Positions 1 to 11,745 of a stretch of DNA of 64,000 bases are shown piece by piece. This DNA comes from Raphanus sativus (lineage: Eukaryota; Streptophyta; Magnoliopsida; Brassicales; Brassicaceae). The stretch lies in contig NC_079514.1 in assembly GCF_000801105.2 (NCBI RefSeq), positions 22,918,293 to 22,982,292 on the forward strand, given 5' to 3'. Position numbers and translations under genes: made by a program. Under the pieces are notes generated by a model. The model had not been told where the DNA came from. It did not search any database and was given only the letters and a program-made list of their open reading frames with translations. Each line of letters starts with the position of its first letter. The stretch's first letter is position 1.

Positions 1-1827
1 TAAGTATCTCGACAAAAAATGTCTATTCTTTTTTAGACCTTCCCTCTAATTTTTTTTCACACCAGGAATTGTGTGAAGTAAGTATGGGGGGGAGGGTCTT
101 CGTCGTTTCTAACTTGTTTTTTCCTTTTGTTTCTCTTTTCAGTCAGTTTTAGTCAGATTTTAGGACCGAGTCAGTAAAAATTTTGTGGGAATTAGGATCT
201 TATTTTGTTATGATCAGTGACCACCTCGTGCTTTACTTATCTTATTTAGTGACCTTAATAGTAACAAAAACCTCGCATATTGGACCTGACCTGTAATACC
301 CTGGCATTATCTCATATTATCTCCAGAAGATTTTAGCTTGTAAAGGTTACACAGGAAAGACTTAGCTCCATTTAACTTAAACCTAATCTTGACTGCAATT
401 CTCTTGTTATTGGCATTAGATTAGGGAAACGAGATTACACTCACGACTTCTTATTCTTTTTATCCATCTTGATGATCATGAGAAGCTAGCTCATATTTAG
501 CTCGTTCCCACCATGGACCTTTGCTTTTATTCCACCTTCATGCATTTGTTTTCAGTGTCATATGTGCAGATATGTGCAAAAAAGTCGGAGAAGAAAGGAT
601 CAACGCAGCCTCTTACTCTTTACTGCTGCAGAGAATCAGACAAGTCGAGGAGAGCATTCAGAATTAAGGGAGCAACTGCTCCATACCCAGTGAACCGCAC
701 GAAGAATAGGGTGGAGAACAAGAATGGCTGTGCAGTCGGAACCACTAGTGGGATATCAGAACAATCATGTATTACCTCCTTCTTAGTCACATCGCCAGAT
801 CTTTATTTATGTATTAAAACATACTGAACAATGGCATTGTCGAATTACGGCTTCTCCTTGTACCGTCGGTGGTCTCTATTTTCTGGTCTACTTTGGGCTC
901 GAGCTCGGATTTTTCTCTCTCGTAATCAGGGTTTTAGGGCGCGCTTGTCTCGGTAGCTCGTGGTAACCATCATGTTTCTCATCTAGTACTTGAGGTTGGT
1001 AGGTTTGGCATCGTCTCGTTTTTAAACTCTTACTTACTTTTGTTTGTGTTGTTCTCGATTTCTTCCTTTGTTGTTGTGTTGTGGTTACAGTGTTGTTTTT
1101 CTTTTTCCGCTACTTGTTCTCTATGTATTATTGTCTGTCAAAAATCAAAATTGATAATAATATTTAACATTTGACCAAAAATATAGTTTTTCTCCTTTTC
1201 TTATGAATTTTTCTATGTATTCTGAGTTTATATATTAACAGAATATATTATGTATTATCACTAATATATAATATATGTATTATCACTAATATATGAGTTT
1301 TGAATAATATTTCAGCAAACTCCAGTTATATTATGTATTTTTGGCATCTTTTGTATTATTTTTATATTTCATTATTTACCTATATTCCAAACTAAATCTT
1401 CAAAAAATATATTATTATGTATAATTTTTTATGTGAATTTCCATATTTTTTTGTTAATTTCTCAAGTGTGAGTTGAACAACCAGAAAAATAGTAAGTTGC
1501 TTTGTGAGATTCATTTTATTTTTCGTTGGTTTGTTCGAAACATGGGACTCAAATTTTTGGTCTTATTATATTTTTTATAATTACCTCAAAAATTGTTTAT
1601 AACGAACTCTCTCTCTCTCTCTCTCTATCTTATAATCGAATCTTACAGCTGATTTTTTTTGTGATTCATACTGACTCTGTAAACCAAACTGGTAACTCTG
1701 CATCCATGTGAACGACGAAAGACGGTTGTTGCCTGACACTGCGTGCTAAACTGACGAATCTTACAGTTGATTCTCTCTGTCTTTCTATACAAATAACGGG
1801 CACAAAATCTGTTTCAGTGATAACATA
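1..1827. other. No supportable gene; AT-rich flank
   Basis: I cannot support a gene here. A 104-codon plus frame at 513-827 has ordinary composition and no family I recognise. An overlapping frame around 575-655 reads like a helical stretch (LLQRIRQVEESI) and could be one exon of a decayed gene, but I see no matching exons. A (CT)10 microsatellite lies at 1607-1626. The rest is AT-rich with no structured signal that I can name. Confidence 0.5.
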
Positions 1828-2392
1828 TAGTAGAACGTCTATAAATTAATAATATTGAGACTTTGAAATTTTATTAATTCATAGAGATATTAATTTATAA
1901 AAAGTTTTCTTTTTAGATTATTTTTCTAATCTTGAATATATTTATTTATAAAATAAAAATATATTTGATTTTGACGTATCTACATTAATAAAATTTAAGA
2001 AATTTCACATTCATATTGTTTTATTATATTAATGGGGGTTATATTTTTATATTTCATATAACTTATATGTGATTTTCGATATACTTTTTACTACATATTA
2101 CCAAAATCTATTGAAATATTAAGAAAAAATAGAGGTATTTTCATTGTAAATATAAAACAAACAATATAATGATTAGTTTGTACTTGTATGAAATGTGTAT
2201 ATATATATATATATATTAATTTATGATTTTAGTGGGAACTGTATATTTACATAGAATTTTTTTAAAAAATATTATTTTATTACTTTATCTGTTTGTATCA
2301 TATTTTGAATCGGTTCAGTTTGGAACCGAATAGATTTATTAATTTATAGAAATTATTAATTTATAGAGTATTAATTTTTAGAAATTCTACTG
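1828..2392. mobile_element. Emigrant-like MITE (Tc1/mariner type)
   Basis: The left end reads TAGTAGAACGTCTATAAATT and the right end is its imperfect inverse (reverse complement begins CAGTAGAATTTCTA). Both ends also carry extra copies of TCTATAAATTAATAA. A TA dinucleotide flanks each side (1826-1827 and 2393-2394), the expected mariner-type TSD. The interior is AT-rich and non-coding. Terminal mismatches suggest an old copy. Family assignment rests on resemblance of the ends to the known Emigrant terminus and the TA target. Confidence 0.65.
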
Positions 2393-2530
2393 TATTTCAA
2401 ACGTTGGAGACTTTTGAATACGAAGATGTTGGTAACATCACATGTATCATTTTTTCTAGGCCGCTAGTTTTGATTTTTTTTTTAAATATGATATTCTGCG
2501 TAAATATCATTATTAAGATCAATTATCGAG

Positions 2531-2855
2531 GGCATCGATGTTGATCGTCTTCATCCTCTGTTTGTAAATAGCAATTATCCGCTCCTCTACACGTCCTATT
2601 TTACATTTTTCATTATAACCAACACGGGTTGGTCTAGAGGCGAGTTGAGGTAACAACCAATACGCTTCCCGCAGGTTCGATCCGCATTGGCCACCGGGGT
2701 TTTCACATGGTCTCTCCGGGCCTCCGGGAAGCCGCCGCTGCCGTAAAAACCCTCCAAATCCTTAGTGGTTCAGATTGTGGGGGCGGTGGTCGGCGCTAGT
2801 CGGGTTCCTACGGGAATCCGGACACCCGGGTTAACAAAAAAAAAAAAAAAAAAAG
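2531..2855 (+). mobile_element. tRNA-derived SINE with poly(A) tail
   Basis: A pol III box A-like block (GGTTGGTCTAGAGG, 2627-2640) and box B (GGTTCGATCC, 2674-2683) are spaced as in a tRNA. A GC-rich body follows and ends in a run of 19 A (2836-2854). The 16-bp direct repeat AAGATCAATTATCGAG flanks the insert (2515-2530 and 2856-2871) as TSD. A related sequence at about 4820-4905 reads straight through the site without the insert. About 95 bp precede box A inside the TSDs, more than a plant SINE usually has, so a 5' extension was inserted with it. Confidence 0.8.
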
Positions 2856-3143
2856 AAGATCAATTATCGAGCATGAACCTTATGACACTTGCTGTGCAAC
2901 TATTAGTTCTCTAGTTAACTTACCACCGCAAGTTTTAATTTATTTGGCAAATAACCCCAGATTCTTAGAAGTTACTGAAAGGACCAATCTCCATCTGCCA
3001 TTTGCTAATTAGGTTTAGAATGTTTCTAGAAATTATAGATTAGGAAGAAAACCCATGTGATTATGTAAGTATACCTAATACTTAACAGGAGACAAAGAAG
3101 TCAAAATTTCATAAAGTAAGTCTTTTGTTGATTATTATAACAA

Positions 3144-4697
3144 CTAGGTGTCTTCCTGCACCATGTGCAGTAATTTTTTTTGAAAATATTTTTTTTTATT
3201 AATATTATTAATTATCTTATCAATATTTTAATATAAATTTGATTTAACTGAACATTAAAATTAAGAGAAAAATAATTTTATTTATTTTGAATTATATTTA
3301 AGAATGTGCATGTATATATTTAAAATTATAATCTTAGGTAGATTTTTCTATCTATTTATTTTAGTTAAATATATTAAATAAATATGTAAAATTGTATAAT
3401 TGTCAAAAATTAAAATTAAACAATATTTATAAAATCTTTAGATATATATGTAAGAAACTAATAATTTTACGATTTAATTTGATTTTATGATTTTAATTTT
3501 TATAATTTTCTAAAAATATGTATATATTTTTGAAATATTTTTAATTTAAATGATATTTCGAAATTTGAAATGCCATAATTGAATATATTTATTTTAATGA
3601 TGATTTATGAATTATTAACATATTTTAAAAAAGTCCAAAAATATAAATCGACAATAAATGTCATATTTCCATATTTTAAAAAATTTACCAAAAATATAAA
3701 TTAACATTAAATATAATTGTCCATGTCATATTAATATATAAGACATGTCATCAATTTTAGTAGTAATGTCATATTATTTTTGTGAGAATGATTGTAGAGA
3801 AGACATGTGGCAAAATCACTTCTCAAATATAGTTTAGGGGATTTAATCATATGTAAAACTTTAAGATTAAAAAAAAATATTTTTATTCAATGTATATTTA
3901 GTAATATATATGTATATCTTTTTCTAAATCATATTCAATCAAATTTTGTAAATGTAAGAGAAAATTTTGTTAGGTGTATAATTATCAAACATAAAACTAA
4001 ATAATTTTCTAAAATTTATGGATATTAAAAATAAACTAATAGTATTGGATTAGAAAATTACATTTAAAAACTGTATAATTTTGAAGAATTGTTTTACTAA
4101 TAATAATTATAAAATATAATTAACTTTTGAAAAATCCAAAATAATATTATATTTCTATTTATAACATTATATTATTTATTACTAAATTAATGATGATCTA
4201 TGAGTTATTACCATATTTTTAAGATTTACTAAAAATATAAATCAACAATAAATGTAAATGTCTATGTCACTATTTAAAGAAAATTATATTTTTTTAAATG
4301 CATAGCATTTTGAAGAATTGTTTTTAGTAATAAAAATTATATACTTATAAAAATATAGCTAAATAATATTTCGAAATTTTAATTATTATTATATTTCTAT
4401 TTAATTTATTATTTATTGTTATATTAATTATGATATATAAATTATTGCCATATTTTAAAAACTTACCTTAAATATAAATCAATATTAAATGTAAATATGT
4501 CATAATTATCTTTAAGTTATTACCATATTTTTTAAAAAAATATCTTAAATATAAATCAATACTAAATGTAAATATCCATGTCATAATTTATTTCAAGCCA
4601 TGTCATCAATGTTGGTGTGCCATGTCATAATTTTTCTTTCAAAATTAATATGGTGATGACACATGTCAAAATCACTTCTCAAATATAGACTAGGGGA
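3144..4697 (-). mobile_element. Non-autonomous Helitron, minus orientation, two 5' ends
   Basis: On the plus strand the element opens with CTAG (3144-3147) after a host A, followed by a hairpin with stem CTGCAC/GTGCAG (3157-3171): the inverted Helitron 3' end. Two 5'-type ends appear in the same orientation, at 3841 and 4697. Each has CACTTCTCAAATATAG shortly before GGGGA, then a host-like T, so on the minus strand each begins TCCCCTA. Between them AT-rich blocks repeat several times (around 3600, 4190, 4430 and 4510). No Rep/helicase frame is present. Confidence 0.72.
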
Positions 4698-4965
4698 TAA
4701 GAACTGCCCATAATTATACTAGTTCAAAGACATTTTGTTAATTCGGTAAAGGAGTTAGGAGTTTCATAAGAGAATTAAAACAACACTTTTTTGATAAAGC
4801 AGGAACGCTAGTTTTGCAAGAAATTTTCTTTTAATATGATATCCAGCGTAAATATCATGATTAGGATCAATTATCCTAAATGACTTCGTGACAGTTGATG
4901 TGCAACTGAGAATTGGAACAATTATCCCTTCAAAGGTGTTAGCTATATGAAAAAATGAGAAGTCT
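4698..4965. other. Non-coding; relic duplicate of the SINE target region
   Basis: Positions 4820-4905 match 2475-2530 plus 2872-2895, the flanks of the SINE, without the SINE. I see no gene. This block gives the empty-site comparison for the SINE. Confidence 0.6.
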
Positions 4966-6320
4966 TGATATACTATAGATTTCACAAATTTCTACCATGG
5001 TAACCATGGTATAATGATATTTTTATTATATAACTAATGTGTTTTCTAGCCTGTTAGGTATGTTTTCAGGTTCAGGAGTGTTTCATGATAAAGTGATGTT
5101 TTTATAGCATTTTGGAGTACAAGAGATAATACATTCGGGTTGACCATTCAAGACCAAGTCAGAAGTCAACATTCAGAGCATGATCGATCGATACTCATCC
5201 AGAGTTGTCGATCGATGTAGCTGTGAAGATCCGCGTACTAGAAGATTATAATCGATCGATACACATCTAGTGATGTCGAAAAATAGCGAGGACGAAATGG
5301 TTTAGCCGACTACTTCACGAAGACTTCACCAAATTACGAAATTGCCCCTGACGAGTTTTAACCTAATGGAAATGCTTAAATACCCTCCTAAGTGTTTTTG
5401 ACGGCAAAGAAAGCTTTTACAAACCAGAGAGAAAAGCAAGAAGAGAGTGTGAGAGAAAACTAGAGTTTTATATGTTTTGAGAGATTGGAGAGATCATTGA
5501 GAGATTTGTGATTGAACTCCATTTGTTTTCTATTCTCTATCTAATACAATTATTTTACCTATCTTGTGTTATGAATTGCTTAGCTATGTCTGAGTAGTCT
5601 ACTTTTTAGATCTAGGATTTAAATAGGTTTGTGAGATTAGCCCCAAACTATAATTGCTAAGTTGTGATATTCATAAAATAGATTGCACCATATGCTTGTT
5701 CTAGAATAGCTAACTACAGCATAGATCACTAGGATCCTTATATCTTGATTTATCTGTTTGAACTAGTTGTCCCCTTGGAGAAGAGCTAACCGCCCTTCCT
5801 GAGGCCTAGTGTTCATTATCGGCTCGCGCCTAGGCGTTTCTAGAAGCCGTCGATCGATATCCCAATTGGACGTCGATCGGCGCTGCGAAATGTGTATCTC
5901 TCGATATCTCTAAAGGATATCGATTGATTCTTTTTCTGGTCAACAGACAGTAGAGATCAGAGATCTAGTTATTTAACCAGTGAGATATCACTGAGTGTTA
6001 AGCGGCTGAGTTCTTTAGTATCATGCAAACAATTTATTAGGCATTTATAGATATTATAATCTTCATTCCTGAATAATAGTCCTATGTCTAGCACTCTTCA
6101 TTATCATTTAAACAACCATCATATTGTTAGTTAGAGCAACTACCTTGCTCATTTTAGGATTGTCGTTTACATTTCATCATAAAAACCAACTTCACCTAGG
6201 ATTGATTAATTGATTAGATTTAATTGGTACCCTAACTCCTCGTAATTCGATCCCTAAGTACTACAGCTAGACTTCTTATTTGAGAGAGTAAGACTCTATA
6301 GGGTAATTTGAACTGCATCA
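4966..6320 (+). mobile_element. Solo LTR of an Athila-related Ty3/gypsy family
   Basis: The block begins TGATATAC and ends GCATCA, and is flanked by perfect 5-bp direct repeats AGTCT (4961-4965 and 6321-6325). It aligns end to end with the reverse complement of the LTR at 37515-38834 and with the truncated LTR at 47114. It has the family's ATCGATCGAT motifs (about 5187, 5210, 5253, 5851). No internal domain adjoins it, so this is a solo LTR left by LTR-LTR recombination. Confidence 0.88.
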
Positions 6321-7065
6321 AGTCTCTTGGGATATACTATAAATTATTAAATTTAGTTCCCTTAATTGTTGTTGTATTCTTTGATAGAATTTTAATGTAA
6401 TGATCCAGGGAAGTTTAAATGAGTTTATTTTCTTCTAAGGAAGCACCTGAAATAAATTAATAAATAAAAAAAATAAAAGAAAAATGATATAGTAATTGTC
6501 TAACATTTGCTTTTGTTAATATGCATTTGGATTTACTTGACCTGGTTAAACCTGATGAACCGTTTCCAATTACCAACTATTTGTAGACAAGAGCTGATTA
6601 GTAGTAGTCAAAATTTATAAGGCAACCCTGTAAGTAAAATAACCATTATTTTAACTTCTAGTTTTTACCCTTTATTGGATTCAAACTTTTTGATTTAAAT
6701 TTCTATTTTATGTTGGTAAAACATTCAAACCAAATTTAAAAGGGCTTATTTGCTGAATAATCAACTTTGACATTAAAATTAAGTGCAGAGAACTGATTTT
6801 GACATAATGCATTATCTAACATTTGTGTCATAATTTATCCGGTTTTATCCTTTTTCTTTATAGGTAACAGGTCAATGAGAAAGAATAATCAAAGTGGCAG
6901 ATAAAACAAAAGATAAAAAATATCTATAAACTATTGCACATAAAAAAGAAGAAGCATCCACGTATGCATTTACTAACCACACATATATATACATTGGTTA
7001 TTCTATTCCTTATTGTCGAAATAGTATAGGATTATAATCCCTCATACAATCCCAAAATACTAAAC
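6321..7065. other. No gene or structured element seen
   Basis: AT-rich intergenic DNA. I see no open frame of note, RNA gene or terminal repeat pair. Confidence 0.5.
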
Positions 7066-7069
7066 ATAC

Positions 7070-7380
7070 TCTAAATCATAATAATTAAACTCTAAACCCT
7101 AAACTCAAGTATAAACCATAAACTCAAATAGAATGGAACAAACTAAACCCAAATCTCAACCCTCACCATTCAAATACTAAACCCTAAATCTTAATCACTA
7201 AACCCTAAACCCAAGTATAAACCCTAAACCCAAATAGAATGGAATAAACTAAACCTAAATCTCAACCTCACCTTCCAAATACTAAACTCTAAATCTTAAT
7301 CACTAAACCCAACTTTTAAATACCAAACCATAAATGGTTATCACTAAACCCAAACCCAAATGTAATACTAAACCCTAACT
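7070..7380. repeat. Degenerate telomere-like CTAAACCC repeat
   Basis: Many CTAAACCCTAAA-type units lie inside a larger unit of roughly 120 bp that occurs about twice (both copies contain AAATAGAATGGAA followed by AAACTAAACC). Units are too degenerate and interspersed for a functional telomere. It is an interstitial telomere-like tract or part of a repeat element. Confidence 0.6.
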
Positions 7381-8010
7381 CAGAAATGTCAACCCACATC
7401 CGAGATATAAACAGTTTCCCCCATTTTTAAATAATGACATTCACCAGGTTCATAATACTATACTATATGGTGGATATAGTATAGTACTTTTAGAGTGTAT
7501 GTGGAACTAAACATTAGTCCTTGTTTAATAATTCAGGGGAGTTTAGTAGCAAGGTTATATGAATGTGTTGTACTACTATATTATTGAATAGAATATACTC
7601 ACATTACGGCATAGATGGGGTCATATCACTAATACAAGTAACAGAGTAATGAGAATCATGAGTTAGTGAAACTCAACCCAGATGATAAAAATATATCCTA
7701 ACCCGGAAATGTCAACTCACATCTGAGATATAAACAGTTTCCCCCTTTTCAAATATTGACAGTCACCAGATTATTACATTTTTAAGAAATAGTATAGAAA
7801 TATGTCTCAAATAGTATAATAACCATACATAAATAGCTTCACTAAAGAATAATTGAACAACAATAGTTTGATGATAACATTAAACCCTAACCCGGAAATG
7901 TCAACCCACATCCGAGATATAAACAGTTTTCTCCGTTTTCAAATAATGACATTCACCAGGTTCATAATACTATACTACATTGTGGATATAGTATAGTACT
8001 TTTGGTTCAC
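7373..8010. repeat. Three-copy dispersed repeat with fold-back segment
   Basis: A block starting CCTAACxCxGAAATGTCAAC and running through GAGATATAAACAGTTT occurs at about 7373, 7690 and 7885. In the first and third copies it runs on to a fold-back: TACTATACTATA and its inverse TATAGTATAGTA separated by a few bases (about 7459-7490, and less perfectly about 7965-7998). Coding potential is absent. A decayed fold-back or MITE family is plausible but I cannot name it. Confidence 0.55.
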
Positions 8011-9523
8011 CGAATATAGTATAGACGGCAAGTTCATCTTCTTTAATTCTTCTTTTTTCAAACGTGCTGATACACCTTCACTTCGTTCACCGTCGTTATT
8101 CTCTACCACCATATAAATATAATTCTAAATATAATCTTTATCTCCTATTCTTTTTTTCTGACTCAACGACACCTCTACCGGTACGCCGTTGTTGTTCTTC
8201 ACCATTGGATCACTAAAATAAAAAGATAAACAGAGTATAAAAATAAAAACAAAAACAAAATATAAAAACAGAAACAATGTATGAAAACAAAAACAAAAAC
8301 AAAGTGTAAAAGCACGATGTCACCTTATTCTCTACGGTGTCATCTTTTCCTCCAAACTCAATTTTGTAAGCCCAGAATTTTTGTTTCTTCCTTGCTTTGA
8401 GATGTGGTGGTGTGTTTGACCAAAAAAAAAGAGATGTGGTGGTGTGTATCTGTACGTATGAAAAAAACAGAGATATGGTAAAAGAGGAAGAAGAAGAGAA
8501 GATATGTGCATCAATGGTAACCACAAGTTACTTTTCAGTATTATTATTATTAATCTTTTATTTTTTTGCAGGTTTCACAGGTTGCATGTGAGAGCAATAT
8601 GACAATATTATGTATGAAAAGCAAGTTGTATAGGTGATATTTATTTTTTAGATAGTGAGTGAATTATCTTTTGTTTGATGATTATACAGCCCAATTTCCC
8701 AATTTAAAAGACCAAAATATGGTTTTATCTGGTAAACAATCAACTACCCGTAGGGCTCCATGATAATCAATTTTTAATAAGTAATATTTTAAGAATTCAA
8801 AATATAGATGAATAAAAAAGAATTCAAAATATAAAATTAAAATACTTTCTCAGTACTCACAATAAAGTTAAAATTGTTATAAAAATAGAAAGTTAAATTA
8901 TTAACATTTGTTTTAAAACTAATGTTTTAAATAATGTTAACTATGGAAGGTTTACTTATTCTCTGTTCTCTGATTTAACATTGAACATCTTTAGAATTTA
9001 GAAACTATGTTTTGTGAAATAAAGGGAGAAAACAATTTTGCTTTAAAAAATATAAATTAGTTACAAGTTCTTGAAAGTGTGTATCTAGAGGTGTCAATAT
9101 GGGTAAAAGTTAATGGGTCAATCCAAACCAATCTAAACTATGGATCTTAATGGATAGAAAAATTGATACAAATGGATTAATGGATAAAATATGTTAATCG
9201 ATTTAATAGAGTTTTTATCTAAAGAAAAGTACACAAATATTTATATTTTTTTGTTTGTCAAAAATATAATGATTTGTTGTACATTTAGATACTATAAATG
9301 GTACTGAAGAGAAATTTTTAAATTTTTATATGCTATATTTTTTGGAAACAAATAGAATTGCAGATTTTTTTTAAGCAAGATCTACTATCACATTTCATAC
9401 TAATGTTTGTTTTGCTAGTTCTTCTATAATGATTTGGCTATCGAGACCATCATAAATTTAAATAATATAATTATTTTATGCTAAAGTTATACAATATGAA
9501 GATATGTCGGAGATAATTTATTC
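8011..9523. other. Non-coding, with possible hAT-type end near 9088
   Basis: Positions 8215-8320 are a low-complexity AAAAACAAAAAC tract, which explains the short overlapping frames there. At 9088 the sequence TAGAGGTGTCAATATGGG resembles hAT-family termini, followed by repeated TTAATGG words; I found no partner end. No gene is supportable. Confidence 0.35.
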
Positions 9524-11745
9524 GGGAAATTTACTTAAACAACACATATTTTAAGACTTATTACCGGAACCACAGAAAACTTTTTTTATCACTCATATTT
9601 TTTAATACCTAACATGTCTTTTTATTACGTTGTGATAAAAAAGACATATTAACAAGAATTTCATTGTTTTTTAATGACACATAAGCAAAAAACCGGCGGT
9701 ATGCAGGAAATCTCTGACGTGTATTAATAAACTCAGGCATAAGATGCTATGGCGATATTGATGGCCAAGTTATAGTTACGTTGCGACTGATTTGAACAAC
9801 ATGGCTGACTTATGAGATATGAGCTGACTTACAAACATAATTCACCTGTTAGTGATGGCTATTTACAGAAATCAAGCTGATTTATGAGATAACGGTTGAC
9901 TTACGAACAAAAGTTACAGTTTATTTATATATAGGCCGGCTGATTTGTCGAAAATTTGGCTGCATTGTAGTTAAGGCAAAGCTGAGTGATGTTTCTCTGG
10001 TTTATTTAATAATCATCGGCTAGCTGAATTATTAAATATACGGCTGACTTATAGGAGGTAGTTACAACTGAGTTATGTATAATCAGCCGTAATTGGCTGG
10101 ATAAACAGTAACCTCAGCCTAATTACGACTGACTTTTTAGCGAAAGATTTATTAACCGAATAGCATTCATTTGACGGCCAGTTTAGTTGACGATACGACT
10201 GACTTAATATTTTCAGCGTAAATACGGCTGATTTATTAGCGAAATATTAATTACTGAAATAGTATTCACGTCGTAGCTGACTTATGTTGTACTTGATGGC
10301 TGATTTATTGAGGCTAAGTTATGTGTTTGTTGGCTGACTTACCGATTTTTCATGTCATCAGCTACGATTTTCCATGTCATCAGTTGTTATTTGCCATGTC
10401 ATTATTAAGGTTACAACAATCAATTTAGGGTTTATGTTACAGACGTCACGTCATGTCTTCTTCTTCATCATCTTCTTCATTATTATTTTTCTCATTCATC
10501 TTTCTCCGAGATCTTATGGATCCAGTAGTTATTATTTCCGGTAACTGGGTTAAGAAAAACATATATGTATTCAACGCCGACAGTAGAGGGTGTAGAGTTT
10601 TGTATATAGATGAGGAAACAAGACATGACGAACTCGCAAAGTCGGTACTCAAATATTACAGTGGGGGTTATGATGGTTTCAGTTTGGAGGAGAAACGCAA
10701 ACAAATACGACCAACACAAGTCGAAAATTCACCGACGGTACGTCCTAAGAAGAGATATGGCGAACATAATGGATTTTTAAGACTGAGTTATGTATACTTT
10801 ACGGCTGAGTTATGTATACTTTACGGCTGAGTTATACATATTTCACGCTGAGTTATGATTACAATACTCCTGAGATATAATCAAATTACGGCTGAGTTAT
10901 GCATATATTATGTATTAGTTATGCATATGTTAAGGCTGCGTTATGGTTACAATACGGCTTTGTTATACTCAAAAGCTGACTTATGGTTTTTAGTACAGTT
11001 GAGTTATGGTTACAATATGGCTGAATTTTGCTTCTGTTATGGCTGAGTTATGATTACAATACATGCATACGAATGAAAAGGACCAAGTCGACCAACAAAA
11101 GTTTCTAACATGCTCAAGATTCATCATCCAAACTGAAATTGAATTCAAAAAACAAAACATAAACTAAAAAGACGAGTCTAAAGATTAGGAATCAAGAAAC
11201 TAAAAAGACAAAGACATTGATTGCTCTAGTAACGTGGAAGGTGAAAAGATGAAGTAGGCAGAGAAGATGAAGTATGCAAAGAAGAAGGTGAAGTTAAAAG
11301 CCGATTAATATGTTCGACAATTTGGATGGTGCGTCATCTGAAGATGATAACTTTAGTTAATATGGTGCGTCTCCAACACAAGACAAGATTCACCAACACT
11401 ACCTCCTAAGCAGAGATACAACGAACATGAATGGATTTTAAGACTAAGTTCTGTATACCTTATAGCTGAGTTATGTATAATTTAGGCTGAGCTATGATAA
11501 CCATACCCCTGAGTTATAATCAAATTACGACTGAGTTATACATACATTATATCTGAGTTACGCATAAATTATGACTGGGATATGGTTTTTTGTACGGTTG
11601 AGTTATGGTTACAATACTGAGTTATGCATACTTTAAAAAAGTCTCTAACAAACTCAAGATTCATAATCGTAACATATTAAATCCATAAACCGAAAGATAA
11701 ACTAAATAGACGAGGCTAGAGATTATGAATCAAGAGACATATCAT
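9524..11745 (+). mobile_element. Mutator-like (MULE) remnant with motif arrays
   Basis: A short frame resembling a MULE transposase N-terminus (10516-10760) sits between two arrays of a degenerate CGGCTGASTTATG motif: about 9770-10345 on the left, about 10780-11060 and 11440-11640 on the right. The right part is partly duplicated: 10735-11210 resembles 11390-11745, including TCCTAAG and AAACTCAAGATTCAT-type words. Outer boundaries are uncertain; 9524 is where a GGGAAATTTACTTAAAC block begins. No matching terminal inverted repeat was found by eye. Confidence 0.45.
10453..10830 (+). pseudogene. MULE transposase N-terminal fragment
   Basis: A 125-codon frame. A serine run at the start comes from TCTTCTTCATCA repeats, so the methionine at 10516 (MDPVVIISGNW) is a likelier start. 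The next about 80 residues (GNWVKKNIYVFNADSRGCRV, then a YIDEETRHDEL block) resemble the short N-terminal domain that precedes MULE transposases in crucifers. The last 35 codons merely read through copies of the CTGAGTTATG array. No DDE catalytic domain, MULE core or zinc finger follows, so the transposase is severely truncated. The assignment rests on resemblance only; a host protein with a PB1-like N-terminus is the alternative. Confidence 0.4.

Noticed and set aside
513..827. 104-codon plus frame as a host gene
   Set aside because: No recognisable domain, no supporting exons, and a competing frame over the same bases; left as unexplained flank.
7070..7380. True telomere or subtelomere
   Set aside because: CCCTAAA units are degenerate and interspersed with unrelated words, and coding and transposon DNA continue on both sides.
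8213..8591. Several overlapping short frames on both strands
   Set aside because: They arise from an AAAAACAAAAAC low-complexity tract and a repeated GATGTGGTGGTGTGT segment; composition is not protein-like.
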